DNA of 45,644 nt from DASXVX01 sp036504075 (GCA_036504075.1 DASXVX010000025.1:1-45644); one strand, 5' to 3'; counted from the stretch's first letter, positions 1 to 8,890 are shown. The notes: generated by a model from the sequence alone, not told the origin. Program-made: numbers and translations.

Positions 1-1
1 C

Positions 2-2989
2 CGCAAGACCGACGGCCGGGGTAACTCCCTGGTCCTGGCGTACGACAGCCTGAATCGGGTGATATCGGCCACGGACGCCCTGAATGCAACCTGGCACTAT
101 ACCCGGGACGCCTACGGCAACGTCACCCACGTGACCGATCCCATGGGGCGTCAGATCCGTGAGGACACCTACGACAAGTTGAACCGGAAGGTCAGTTCCA
201 CGGATGGCCTCGGCAATCAGTTAAACTATCGGTATGACGCCGTGGGCAATCTCCTGTCGACCTACCTGAGTACCGTGCTCAGCTTCACGGAAAGTACGCT
301 GCGGGACGACCCGGACAGTAACGGGATCGCCACGGGCCTGCAGGTGGCCCAGTGGACCAACCGTGACGATACCGGCACTGTCACTGCGGCGATTGAAGAC
401 GGCGCCCAGAAACTGACCGTCAGCAATCACGGCGCCGGCGCCGATGGGGCTGCCTATGACTACGTCGGCACGGTGGGCCGGACAGACGCCAAACTCCGGT
501 GGGCAGCGGCTGCCGGGGATGTCTACAGCCTGTCGGTGGATTACCGCCAGTCCGGCGGCGATTACGCCCAGTTCATCGCCTACTACTACGCTGCCGACGG
601 GACGTTGCTGGACAGTGACTACGGTCCGGCGTTCACCCGAACCAGCACGTGGAAGCGCCAGGCATACACCGCCATGGCTGCGCCCGCCGGGACCGCGTTC
701 ATGGGGCTGCGGATCGTGTTCCGCACCAACGGTGCGGAGCCGTCTGAGACCATGAACGGCGCCATGTGGGCCAGGTACCTGCAGGTTGAGAAGGGAATTC
801 CTTCAACCGGCCCGCGGGAGTACACCTATGACCTCATGAATCGGATGACCGGCATCACGGCGGCCGGCGGGGTCAACGTCGCACTGGCCTATGATGCCGC
901 CGGCAACCGGACGAGCATGACGGATGGTACGGGTGGAACCGCCTACACCTATGACAAGGCCAATCACCTGCTATCCAAGACGGCGCCGGATACCAGGTCG
1001 ATCGCCTACGAGTATAACCCGCTCGGCAAAGTGAGTAAGGTGACCGACTATGCCGGCAATTCGACTCAGTACACCTATGACAAGGTGGGGCGGGTGGATT
1101 CGGCGACGTTCGCCGGCACCAGCACCGCGGGCTTTACCTACGATGCCGCCGGCAACCGCAAGACCCTGACGCTGCCGGGTGGTGTTGCTACCAGCTACGA
1201 CTACGATGCTGCCAACCGGCTGACATCGCTGGTAAGCAAGAACGGCGGCGGCGCGGCGCTCAAGAGCTACGGCTACGAGTATGATGCCGCCAACAATCTG
1301 ACCTCCAAGACCGACGCTGCAGGCAAGACCGGCTACAGCTATGACAAGGATAATCAGCTGATCACGGTGGCGCAGCCTTCGGGGACCACGCAGTACGATT
1401 ACGATCCGGCCGGAAACCGGACCGTGATGACCGACGGGACCGGTACGACCACGTATACCTACAATGGCGCCAGTCGGTTGACCCAGGTGGCAGGCCCGTC
1501 CGGTACCGATACGTACGTTTCGGACAAGAGCGGCAACCAGGTCAGTGACGGGAAGAGCCAGTATGAGTACGACGGCCTGAACCGGCTGACGGGGGTTACG
1601 ACCGCAACCGACACCGTCGCCTATGAGTACGACGGCGACGGCATGCTGATAGGCCGGACGGCCGGCAGCGGCACCACCCGCTTCTACCTGGACGGCAAGC
1701 GGGTCATCAACGAGGGCGACGGGAGCGGCGCCATCACGGCGGCGATGTTCCGGGGCGGCGGTCTGAACCTGGGCCGCAAGGTGGGAGCCAACCCGACGGC
1801 GTATTATCTGTACAACGGCCATGGCGACGTGACCGGGATGCTGGATGCCGCCGGCGCTTCGGTGGCGGCATATGATTACGACGCCTTTGGCAAGTTGACT
1901 ACCAGCACGGGTAGCTTCGACAACCCCTACCTGTATGCCGGCGAGTACTACGACTACACCACGACGCAGTACTACCTGCGGTCGCGGTTCTACAACCCGC
2001 AGCTAGGCCGGTTTATCAGCCAGGATACGGACCTCGGGAAGTACGACGATCCGCTGAGCTTGCACCTGTACACGTACGTGAAAAACAACCCGATGACGTA
2101 TGTGGACCCGACGGGGCACTGGCCCGATTGGCTTGACAACGCTGTCGAGGCCGTCACAGACTTCGCACAGGACGCCTGGAAAGCGGCTACGGACTATGTC
2201 TCGGAGGTCAACTGGACGCAGGTCGCGAACGGCGCTGTCGAGGCCTCGCTAGGGGCCCTTGAGGCTGTCGCCGGCGAAGCCGTAGTTGATGCGGGTTGTG
2301 CAACTGTTGTTCTTTGCGTCCCAGCAGTTGCGGCTGGTGGATTCATGATGGTGGACGGGGGTTCTCATGTTGCATCAGGCTTGGCGGACGCAGGGGCGGC
2401 TCTGACCTTGGCTGATGGATGGACTCCAGGCGATGCGAATGCTGTGAAGGCTGGTTTCAAGGATGTCTTAGGGCCGGCTTCTGGCGAAGATGCCTACCAA
2501 GCCGTCAGTTTGGCAGCGAATATGGGGGGGGCAGGGATACTCGAAGCGACGCGAATGCCCGCGCCGACAACCAGGCCAGCCCCTCCTGTCGGAGAGGACC
2601 ATAACGTTGTCAACTACATGAAATACAAGGAGGTCCTAAGAGCCTCGGAGGCGGCCAATCCTGCAGTGGACAGTCTGAGGGCAACAGGTCAACTGCCTTC
2701 GGGATACGTCACGAAGGCGCAGGCACAAGCCGCCGGATGGGCACCAGGTAAGGCTGTGGGTAATTTTGTGCCTGGTGCACAAATTGGAGGGGATGTGTAT
2801 CGCAACTCTACCGGAGTGGTACCTGCCGCTCCCGGCCGCGCCTGGTTCGAGGCTGACGTCGGCCTCAGCAACATGATGAGTCGAGGGAACCAGCCGGGTT
2901 GGCGTTTGCTCTTCTCAAATGACGGGCATATGTACATTTCGCCCGATCATTACGAAACCCCAGCACACTATTTGGGAACGTACAAGTGA
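2..2989 (+). CDS. RHS/YD-repeat protein with C-terminal barnase-type RNase toxin (5' partial)
   Basis: The reading frame is open from base 2, so the start lies outside the window; about 995 residues are visible. YD repeats (YDxLNRx, YDAAGNR, YEYDG types) run from the edge to about base 1900, interrupted at about 300-800 by a beta-rich, carbohydrate-binding-like insert. The RHS core signature (YYLRSRFYNPQLGRFISQD) lies near 1970-2030 and ends in DPTGH near 2110. A less GC-rich alanine-rich linker follows. The last ~110 residues match barnase: the GYVTKAQAQAAGW stretch holds the catalytic-site Lys (2714-2716), then come the general base Glu in WFEAD (2849-2851), Arg (2882-2884), Arg (2903-2905) and the general acid His in DHYET (2948-2950). 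RHS shells enclose and deliver polymorphic toxins, so this is probably a contact or secreted RNase. The barstar-like gene directly downstream supports it. The delivery route is not visible. Confidence 0.93.
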   Translation, partial: RKTDGRGNSLVLAYDSLNRVISATDALNATWHYTRDAYGNVTHVTDPMGRQIREDTYDKLNRKVSSTDGLGNQLNYRYDAVGNLLSTYLSTVLSFTESTLRDDPDSNGIATGLQVAQWTNRDDTGTVTAAIEDGAQKLTVSNHGAGADGAAYDYVGTVGRTDAKLRWAAAAGDVYSLSVDYRQSGGDYAQFIAYYYAADGTLLDSDYGPAFTRTSTWKRQAYTAMAAPAGTAFMGLRIVFRTNGAEPSETMNGAMWARYLQVEKGIPSTGPREYTYDLMNRMTGITAAGGVNVALAYDAAGNRTSMTDGTGGTAYTYDKANHLLSKTAPDTRSIAYEYNPLGKVSKVTDYAGNSTQYTYDKVGRVDSATFAGTSTAGFTYDAAGNRKTLTLPGGVATSYDYDAANRLTSLVSKNGGGAALKSYGYEYDAANNLTSKTDAAGKTGYSYDKDNQLITVAQPSGTTQYDYDPAGNRTVMTDGTGTTTYTYNGASRLTQVAGPSGTDTYVSDKSGNQVSDGKSQYEYDGLNRLTGVTTATDTVAYEYDGDGMLIGRTAGSGTTRFYLDGKRVINEGDGSGAITAAMFRGGGLNLGRKVGANPTAYYLYNGHGDVTGMLDAAGASVAAYDYDAFGKLTTSTGSFDNPYLYAGEYYDYTTTQYYLRSRFYNPQLGRFISQDTDLGKYDDPLSLHLYTYVKNNPMTYVDPTGHWPDWLDNAVEAVTDFAQDAWKAATDYVSEVNWTQVANGAVEASLGALEAVAGEAVVDAGCATVVLCVPAVAAGGFMMVDGGSHVASGLADAGAALTLADGWTPGDANAVKAGFKDVLGPASGEDAYQAVSLAANMGGAGILEATRMPAPTTRPAPPVGEDHNVVNYMKYKEVLRASEAANPAVDSLRATGQLPSGYVTKAQAQAAGWAPGKAVGNFVPGAQIGGDVYRNSTGVVPAAPGRAWFEADVGLSNMMSRGNQPGWRLLFSNDGHMYISPDHYETPAHYLGTYK

Positions 2990-3003
2990 ACGGAGGGGGA
3001 CAT

Positions 3004-3297
3004 GTGAAGCTGGTAGAGGTTGACGGGCGCATGATCAGGACGGAGAGAGACTTCCACCAAGTCCTTGCAAAGGCGCTTGACTTCGGGCGATACTACGGAA
3101 ACAACCTGGATGCGTTGTGGGACCGTCTTAGCACTGATGTAGAGCGGCCCGTCCTGCTCATCTGGAAAGACTCGGAGATCTCCCGCAGACAGTTGACAGA
3201 TGAGTGCTTTGGCCGCATCGTCGAGGTGTTGCAGGCGGTCAAGGAACAAGACGAACAATTTGGATTGGCCGAACGATTCGTTTTCGAACTCCAGTAG
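3004..3297 (+). CDS. Barstar-family immunity protein
   Basis: A 97-residue protein that should bind and block the barnase-type toxin encoded just upstream. It has the barstar core YYGNNLDALWDRL, which keeps the tyrosine, the two aspartates and the tryptophan that plug the barnase active site (Tyr29, Asp35, Trp38 and Asp39 in barstar). The GTG at 3004 is preferred because GGAGGGGG lies 7 bases upstream; a GTG at 2986 that overlaps the toxin stop codon is an alternative giving six more residues. The gap to the toxin gene is only 14 bases, so the two are probably co-transcribed. It matches the usual toxin-immunity arrangement of RHS loci. Base composition is lower in GC than the genes further right, as is usual for exchangeable toxin cassettes. 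Confidence 0.93.
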   Translation: MKLVEVDGRMIRTERDFHQVLAKALDFGRYYGNNLDALWDRLSTDVERPVLLIWKDSEISRRQLTDECFGRIVEVLQAVKEQDEQFGLAERFVFELQ

Positions 3298-3376
3298 CAT
3301 TGCTCGTATCTAGTGCGAGCGGTGGAACAAGGGTCATGGCCGCTGAAGCATGAGAGTCCTGCAAAAGTCCGAGAAC

Positions 3377-3414
3377 GGCGAGCCTTGCTCTTCGCGAGGC
3401 TCGCCCGTTGTTAT
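3377..3414 (+). terminator. Likely terminator after the toxin-immunity pair
   Basis: A 9-bp perfect stem (3377-3385 with 3397-3405, GGCGAGCCT/AGGCTCGCC) and an 11-base loop are followed by a weak T-rich tract. It fits as the end of the barnase/barstar transcript. I see no convincing gene or RNA in the rest of 3298-3686; the short open frames there have no ribosome binding site or recognisable product. Confidence 0.5.
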
Positions 3415-3686
3415 GCAATGGGGGTGAGTAATCTCGGATGTGACGCACCCACGGTTCAACCGGATCTCGGAGTGATAGGCACTGCCCATGACGGCGCCTC
3501 GGTGCAGGAGGCGGTCGCCAAAGCGGGCGCAGCGCGTCAGCCGCGCCGGACGGCAGGATTCGCTGCGGAACAGGGACTCTGCCGCTGGGATGGCGGAGCC
3601 TGAGTTTATGTCCAGGCAGCCGGAACTTCCTGATCCGGGCGGTCGTCTAAATGAAATGCTGAGGCTCGGGGGAAGGAAGTGCGGGC

Positions 3687-4676
3687 GTGGGCGCCATCAT
3701 CGAAGTCCAGGACCTCCGGAAAACCTTTCAGATCGCCAAACGGAAAGACGGACCCCTGGGAGCGCTCCGGTCGCTGTTCTCCCGGGAATACACCACGAAG
3801 CTGGCGGTGGGCGGCATCTCGTTTGCGATTCAGCCCGGCGAGCTGGTCGGGTATATTGGCCCGAACGGTGCCGGCAAATCTACGACGATTAAAATGCTGA
3901 CCGGCATCCTTGTGCCCACGTCCGGCCGGATTTCCGTCCGGGGGCTGGTGCCGTATGAGAAGCGGGTGGAGAACGCCCGGCAGATCGGCGTCGTTTTCGG
4001 CCAGCGGACGCAACTCTGGTGGGACCTGCCGGCGGTCGAGTCTTTCGAACTGCTGCAGCACATTTACAAGGTGCCGAAGGCCCGATATGAGGCGAACATG
4101 GCCCGCTTCAAGGACTTGCTGGGGCTGGATGAGTTTCTGCAGACGCCGGTGCGCCAGTTGTCGCTGGGCCAGCGCATGCGGGCCGACCTGGCGGCGGCCT
4201 TGCTGCACGACCCGGAGATCGTCTACCTCGATGAGCCGACAATCGGCCTCGATGTGGTCGCCAAGGAGAAAATCCGGCTGTTCATCAAGGAGATCAACCG
4301 GGAGCGGGGCGTCACGGTGATTCTGACCACTCACGACATGCAGGACATTGAGAAAATCACCGAGCGGATGATCCTGATCGATAAAGGGCTGATGGTCTAC
4401 GACGGCTCTGTCGCCCAGATCAAGGAGCGATTCGGCAAATCCCGCACCCTGGTGGTGGACCTGGAGTCGAACGGCCACGGCGGGCACCTGGAGATTCCGG
4501 GCGCCGAGCAGATGAAGCACGAGGGGAGCCGGTTCTGGCTCAAGTTCAACCGGGACGAGGTCTCCGCGAGCGAACTGATCGCCCGGGTCTCCGCCCGGTA
4601 CGGCATTCGGGACCTGACGGTGGAGGAGCCGGAGATCGAGGGGATCATCTCGCGTATTTACCAGGAAGGGCTGTAG
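3687..4676 (+). CDS. ABC transporter ATP-binding protein (ABC-2 export type)
   Basis: A 329-residue ATPase that powers an ABC-2 type membrane exporter, substrate unknown. It shows Walker A GPNGAGKST (about residues 58-66), a Q-loop region near VVFGQRTQLWWD, signature LSLGQRMR, Walker B IVYLDEPTIGLD and the H-loop TTHDMQD, then a ~90-residue C-terminal extension. The long N-terminal stretch before Walker A and the QRTQLWWDLP motif resemble the ATPases that pair with YhaP/ABC-2 permeases. The GTG start at 3687 has GGGGGAAGGAAG upstream. No permease gene follows: after the stop comes a palindromic non-coding element and then a gene on the opposite strand. The ATPase is therefore orphaned here; its permeases are elsewhere or lost. 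Confidence 0.9.
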   Translation: MGAIIEVQDLRKTFQIAKRKDGPLGALRSLFSREYTTKLAVGGISFAIQPGELVGYIGPNGAGKSTTIKMLTGILVPTSGRISVRGLVPYEKRVENARQIGVVFGQRTQLWWDLPAVESFELLQHIYKVPKARYEANMARFKDLLGLDEFLQTPVRQLSLGQRMRADLAAALLHDPEIVYLDEPTIGLDVVAKEKIRLFIKEINRERGVTVILTTHDMQDIEKITERMILIDKGLMVYDGSVAQIKERFGKSRTLVVDLESNGHGGHLEIPGAEQMKHEGSRFWLKFNRDEVSASELIARVSARYGIRDLTVEEPEIEGIISRIYQEGL

Positions 4677-4769
4677 GCGCTCTCGGGGTGGGGTGCCCTC
4701 CGGGGGTTGAGCGCTTTGTGTGGTAGGCGCCCTCCGGCCATGGTCCTCGTCGCGGCGGGCGGCCTGTTC

Positions 4770-5088
4770 TTGAAATGATTCTCGCCGTCCGGGCGTACTC
4801 GCTCACTGGCAGGCGAAGTATGCCGTTACCGCTGCGTGCGCACCGGACGGCTGCGAATCTTGAACGAACGCCCGATGCTCCTCAGCCCCTGACCGGCGGG
4901 CGCTGCCCTCTTAGCGCCCGGACCGGAGGGCGCAAGCCCGCCCCTTGGCACGGGAGCTCTGACCGGGTGCCCGAGGCGTATCGGGGCGACAGTTCAAGAT
5001 TCGCAGCCGTTCATGCGCGGCGCAGCGTCGACGACATACTTCGCCTACCCATGAGCGAGTACGCCATGAACGGCGAGAATCATTTCAA
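4770..5088. repeat. Large palindromic element built of four related quarter-units
   Basis: Two arms of about 96 bases (4770-4865 and 4992-5088) are near-complete inverted copies, beginning TTGAAATGATTCTCGCCGT and ending the same way in reverse. Each arm is itself a hairpin: GCCGTCCGG (4784-4792) pairs with CCGGACGGC (4843-4851) in the left arm, and GCCGTTCATG (5006-5015) pairs with CATGAACGGC (5065-5074) in the right arm. The differing bases are compensated on both sides of each stem. The 126-base centre holds a further hairpin (GGGCGCT 4898-4904 with AGCGCCC 4913-4919). No open frame inside looks real. It may be a foldback/MITE-like mobile element or the gene of a structured RNA. Nothing else was recognised in 4677-4769 or 5089-5147. 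Confidence 0.75.
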
Positions 5089-5147
5089 AGGTAAGCGCCC
5101 CGCAACGCCGAGCGGTGCCCGGTCAGGGCGACCAGACAAGAGCGGTT

Positions 5148-5552
5148 TCAGTAGGGATTGCAGCCGACGTCGGTGATCTCCGGCACCTGGCCGGGTTCGT
5201 TGCACGACGGCTTGTAGTACTCGTAGAGGCTGCGGACGCAGCCGCTCCGTTCGTGCTCGTCTTCCACAAAGGCGCAGGAGACGGAAGCCTCGGCGGCCGT
5301 CGCGAAGCGCTGCTTGGCACAGAGATTGATGCCGCCCGTCGCCGCGTTGCCTTCGGTGATGGTGCCGAGGTAGGCCAGCAGCGTCATGTACAGGTTGGCG
5401 GCCTGCCCGACGTATATGACCTCCCACTCGCCGCTTTCCGCCCGGGCATGGAGTTTAAAGACACCGCTTTTCTGCGGAACGTCGACGATATCGAACGGAT
5501 GCGACAGGCTCCCGCCCTTCCAGTCCAGACCGAGGATGGTCATCCAGGCCAT
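5148..5552 (-). CDS. Small GIY-YIG-like domain protein, function unknown
   Basis: A 134-residue soluble protein. The stretch SGVFKLHARAESGEW followed by VIYVGQAANLY resembles the GIY-YIG core (GVY...YVGxAxNL), but the usual catalytic arginine after NL is not evident (LYMTLLAYLG follows), so nuclease activity is doubtful. The C-terminal half is rich in Cys (five) and acidic residues. The ATG at 5552 has an AAGGGGGCGG ribosome binding site. It is transcribed alone, divergently from the capA-like gene and away from the palindromic element. The fold assignment rests only on the motif; an unrelated hypothetical protein is possible. Confidence 0.55.
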   Translation of the reverse strand: MAWMTILGLDWKGGSLSHPFDIVDVPQKSGVFKLHARAESGEWEVIYVGQAANLYMTLLAYLGTITEGNAATGGINLCAKQRFATAAEASVSCAFVEDEHERSGCVRSLYEYYKPSCNEPGQVPEITDVGCNPY

Positions 5553-5786
5553 GCTTCATTCCGCCCCCTTCTGACGAACTGTATCGATTGTGAACCACTC
5601 AGTACCCTCCCACAAACTATCCACAAGCGAAGCGCACGATACAAGGCATATTCGACCAGTATGATAGCACAAAAGTGCCATGCGGTCCATCGCTACCGAC
5701 CCTGTCCGGAGGTTGCGAGTGCAGGAGGAAGCCGCATTCCGGCGAACCTCTGAATAGCAGTAAGACTCTGTCGGGGGATCACGCGT

Positions 5787-6824
5787 ATGTGCAGGCTGAA
5801 GCGTTTGGGCGGGATCGTACTCCCGCTGATTCTGATTCTGGCCGGGTGTGGCGACGCCAAACCCACCGAGGGCGTCCTGGTAAGCCACTCGGCCACCGTG
5901 GTGCCGCCGGCGGTAACACTGCTTTTCGTCGGGGATATCATGCTGGCGCGGACGCCGGGGCAGGCGCTGGCCCGCGGCGACGACCCGTTCGCGGCGTTCG
6001 GCCCGCAGCTTCAGCAGGCCGACCTGGCGGTGGGCAACCTGGAATGTGCAGTCGCCACCGTGGGCAGCCGGGTGCCCAAGCTGTACAACTTTCGCTGCCA
6101 TCCCCGAAGCGTGGCGCCGCTGGCGAAGTACTTCGGGGCGGTCTCCGTGGCCAACAACCACGCCGGCGATTTCGGCCGGGGCGCCTTCGCAGAGGAACTG
6201 GACCTGCTGACCAAAGGTGGCGTCCCGTATTTTGGCGGTGGTCATGACGCCGCCGAGGCCCACTCGGCGCTCATCGTGGAGCGCAAGGGCCTGAAAATTG
6301 GGCTGCTCGGGTATGACGAGGTCGAGCTCCGTTCTTACGAAGCCGGCCGCGATACGCCGGGCGTGGCCTGGAGTGACGACGACCAGGTGATGGCGGACAT
6401 CGCCGCCGTCCGGGCCAAGGTGGACCTGCTGGTCGTGTACCCGCACTGGGGTCTTGAGTACCACTTTCAGCCGTCCGACCGGCAACGGGCGCTGTCCCGC
6501 AAGATGATCGATGCCGGTGCGGACCTGGTCGTGGGATCGCACCCCCACGTGACGGAAACGGCGGAATACTACAAAGGCCGGCTGATCGTCTACAGCCTGG
6601 GCAACTTCGTCTTCGACGACTTTCTCGATGTCGGTCCGAGCCTGAAAGAGCCGTCGCGCACCAGTTGGGTGCTGCGGGTGACCATGGACCGAACCGGGCT
6701 GGTGACCTGGGACACCCTAATCGCCCGGAACGACGACTCGGGCTTTCCCCGTCCGGTCCATGGGACGGCCGGCCCCTGTGGCGCCAGGGAATCGCAGGCG
6801 ATCGGGCAGTGCAAAACCAACTGA
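5787..6824 (+). CDS. CapA-family metallophosphatase-like lipoprotein
   Basis: A 345-residue member of the CapA/PgsA family (calcineurin-like fold, often linked to poly-gamma-glutamate or other cell-envelope polymers). The N-terminus is a lipoprotein signal with lipobox LAGC at Cys21, so it should sit on the outer face of the membrane. Family motifs in order: GDIMLAR, GNLECA, NNHAGDFG, YPHWGLEY, GSHPHV and GNFVFD; these carry the usual Asp, Asn and His metal ligands. ATG 5787 has GGGGGATC about 8 bases upstream. It is not next to capB/capC/pgs genes, so a role in polyglutamate synthesis is not supported by context. A hairpin terminator follows. Confidence 0.88.
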   Translation: MCRLKRLGGIVLPLILILAGCGDAKPTEGVLVSHSATVVPPAVTLLFVGDIMLARTPGQALARGDDPFAAFGPQLQQADLAVGNLECAVATVGSRVPKLYNFRCHPRSVAPLAKYFGAVSVANNHAGDFGRGAFAEELDLLTKGGVPYFGGGHDAAEAHSALIVERKGLKIGLLGYDEVELRSYEAGRDTPGVAWSDDDQVMADIAAVRAKVDLLVVYPHWGLEYHFQPSDRQRALSRKMIDAGADLVVGSHPHVTETAEYYKGRLIVYSLGNFVFDDFLDVGPSLKEPSRTSWVLRVTMDRTGLVTWDTLIARNDDSGFPRPVHGTAGPCGARESQAIGQCKTN

Positions 6825-6831
6825 GCGCAAA

Positions 6832-6866
6832 AAGGGAGTGGCCCGGTGGGGCCGCTCCCTTGGTCT
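6832..6866 (+). terminator. Terminator of the capA-like gene
   Basis: AAGGGAG-T-GGCC pairs with GGCC-G-CTCCCTT around a short loop (about 6832-6861), followed by GGTCTTT. It lies 8 bases after the stop codon. Confidence 0.6.
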
Positions 6867-6925
6867 TTGCTATTCGCCTGAATGCCAGCCGACGGGGCAG
6901 ACTATGGGCGAAGGAGGCGATTCTT

Positions 6926-7237
6926 CTGCATCGTGATGAGGTGCTGCATCAACTGAAAGAGTTGTACGACCAGACCGAGCGGACCCGGGAGCGGGGCGAC
7001 CACCTGTTTGAACAGATGCCCCTGCATGTCCATCCGCAGTCGCTCAACTACGGCAAGGATTTGGACCGGAAAGAGGCCGACTACAACCGGCTCGTCCGCG
7101 TCGCGCAAAGGCGGGGGGTGCTGACGGAGGCGGACCTGACCGAGGCCGGACTCCCGGGCAGGTTGGAAGGCAACCGCAAACGCGAGCCGGTCGACCTGAC
7201 CTCACCCGGACCTGACCCGGACGTGACCCGGGCCTAA
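6926..7237 (+). CDS. Small charged protein of unknown function, start uncertain
   Basis: About 103 residues, highly charged and mostly helical in look (HRDEVLHQLKELYDQTERT...), with a Pro/Asp-rich tail. No family is recognised. An excellent ribosome binding site, AAGGAGG (6911-6917), has no ATG or GTG at the right distance: the codon 8 bases on is CTG (6926), while the first in-frame GTG is at 6941, 23 bases away. CTG initiation or GTG 6941 are both possible. The frame is open further upstream, but that part overlaps the terminator of the preceding gene. The 3' end overlaps by 4 bases the convergent gene that ends at 7234. Confidence 0.5.
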   Translation: MHRDEVLHQLKELYDQTERTRERGDHLFEQMPLHVHPQSLNYGKDLDRKEADYNRLVRVAQRRGVLTEADLTEAGLPGRLEGNRKREPVDLTSPGPDPDVTRA

Positions 7238-7839
7238 CCCAGGCAGATCGGCAGGTCCAGTTCCGCCGACCAGTGGCAGAGGCGCCGGAGCGCCTGCCAG
7301 ACCCGCACCGGGCCGGTCAGGCCTTCGGGCTCCTCGTCGTCGGGGGTGGTCAGGGCCGTCTGCATCTCCTCCGGATAGTGCTCGGCCAGCACCGGCCCTA
7401 ACGCCTCCAACTCCTGGAGCAGGACGACGGCGGACCCGATCGAGATCTCCTCTACGAAAAAGGCCTGGGGGAAATCCACCGGCAGGTAATAGCCGTCGGT
7501 GGCGGAGTGGTTGATCAGGTGGTTGAACACGAAGCCGGGCGGCACGTTCCCATCCCAGTAATCGTCAGGGGTGTGCCCCTGGGTGGCGGCGGCGATCGAC
7601 CGGAGGTCGTCCAGTTCCGTGCTGTCGCCGAGTTCCAACTGCTCGCCTTCAATTTCGGCGGGCGCCGACAGGGTCACTTCCAGGGCATAAAGATCCCGCA
7701 GCACGTCTTCGATCTGCCGGGCCTTCTCCTGGTCCTGCACCTGCATCAGACTCAACTCTTCCGGGTCATCCTCGCCGAACAGGGCCGCGTACAGCTCCGG
7801 GGAATAAACCAGCGGCCGCACCGCCGCATCAAGTTCCAT
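7234..7839 (-). CDS. Conserved-looking acidic protein, function unknown
   Basis: A 201-residue, strongly acidic soluble protein without signal peptide or membrane segment. No family is recognised. The first half is rich in Glu/Asp/Leu helices; the second half has GFVFNHLINHSATDGYYLP and a C-terminal CHWSAELDLPICLG. The ATG at 7839 is preferred because GGGGAGGAT lies 7 bases upstream; the open frame extends further but into the terminator of the arginase gene. It runs in the same direction as arginase, but a strong hairpin separates them, so it is probably transcribed on its own. Confidence 0.7.
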   Translation of the reverse strand: MELDAAVRPLVYSPELYAALFGEDDPEELSLMQVQDQEKARQIEDVLRDLYALEVTLSAPAEIEGEQLELGDSTELDDLRSIAAATQGHTPDDYWDGNVPPGFVFNHLINHSATDGYYLPVDFPQAFFVEEISIGSAVVLLQELEALGPVLAEHYPEEMQTALTTPDDEEPEGLTGPVRVWQALRRLCHWSAELDLPICLG

Positions 7840-7880
7840 GGCCGGTATCCTCCCCACCGTGTGTCTGGGGTCATTATCCC

Positions 7881-7941
7881 ACAAAAAGCGGCCCCGTGCA
7901 TCCGACCCGTGCAATGGCACGGTGTCTGGCACGGGGCCGCT
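7881..7941 (-). terminator. Terminator of the arginase locus, with nested hairpin
   Basis: A 13-bp perfect stem, AGCGGCCCCGTGC (7887-7899) with GCACGGGGCCGCT (7929-7941), encloses a second hairpin, ACCCGTGC (7905-7912) with GCACGGT (7917-7923). On the minus strand it is followed by TTTTTGTG. The CCGTGC core occurs in both hairpins. Confidence 0.75.
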
Positions 7942-7955
7942 CCGACCGAATCGGC

Positions 7956-8836
7956 TCAGTTGCCGGCGGCGGCACCGAGACCGGACCGCGTCGCCCGGAT
8001 CGCCTGACCGGACAGGACAGCCTCCGCCATCGCAATCGACAGGCCGGCGGTCAGGCCGTGCCGGTCGCGGTCGGGGTGGTACTCCACAATGTCGAGGGCC
8101 AGCACGCGGCACTGCCGGGCAACGGCGGTCACGAGGTCCAGCGCCTCGAACCGGTGCAGACCGCCCGGGGCCGGCGTCATGGTGCCAGGCGCCTCAGCGG
8201 GCTCCACAGCGTCGATGTCGAAGCTGATGAACACATCCCGCTTGAGCCGGCGCAGCACCTGGTCCCATTCGTGCCGGACCTGGTCCGGACCCAGCACTTC
8301 CACCTGCTCGCGCACCAGCAAATCCCGTTCGCCGGTGTCCAGGTCCCGGATGCCCCAGAGCCGGAGGTCGGCCGGTTCCACCAGGCGGGGCATATACGCC
8401 GGCATCAGGCCGCAGGCCAGGGACAGCACCATGCCGTGCGGGTTGCCCGACGGGGAAGTTTCGACAATGTTAAAGTCGCCATGGGCGTCGATCCAGATCA
8501 CGTCGAACTGGTGGCCCATCTCCTTCAGCGCCCACATGGTGCCCAGGCTGGTGGTATGGTCGCCGCCCAGCGTCAGCATCAGGTGCTCGGGCCGGTGCTC
8601 CTCCCGCCAGAGGCCGGACTGCACCCGCGCTGCGGCCACCACTGCCGCCAACCGCGCCGGAACCGAATCGCGCTCCGGCCCTCCGGCACCACCAGGTCGC
8701 CCAGGTCCTCCACGTTAAACCCCCGGCGGGTAAGCCGCTCCACCAAACCAGCGACACGGAGCGCCTCCGGACCATGCCGCAGCGCTGTGCGCGGCATTCC
8801 CTGCGTCGTCGGAAAACCCAGTACCTGCACCGCCAC
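7956..8836 (-). pseudogene. Arginase/agmatinase-family gene with a frameshift
   Basis: Arginase hydrolyses arginine to ornithine and urea with a dinuclear manganese site. The N-terminal ~50 residues (VAVQVLGFPTTQGMPRTALR... to VVPEG) lie in one frame from GTG 8836, which follows AAGGGGG; the remainder lies in another frame to the stop at 7956. The downstream part keeps all metal motifs: GGDHTTSLG, DAHGDFN, SFDIDAVEP with APGTMTPAPGG, and the Glu of DIVEYH. The switch falls near 8679-8682, in a GGAGGGCCGG context; adding one G would restore about 293 residues, the normal family length. It is either a recent inactivating deletion or a base-call error in a homopolymer. The well-kept motifs favour a very recent event or an error. 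Confidence 0.85.
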
Positions 8837-8890
8837 TGGTACGTCCCCCTTTTCGCTCCCCTGTGCCGGAGTCCCGTTATACATTTCTGG

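Noticed and set aside
4775..5176. A 133-codon frame across the palindromic element
   Set aside because: No ribosome binding site or recognisable protein; the bases are explained by the inverted-repeat structure.
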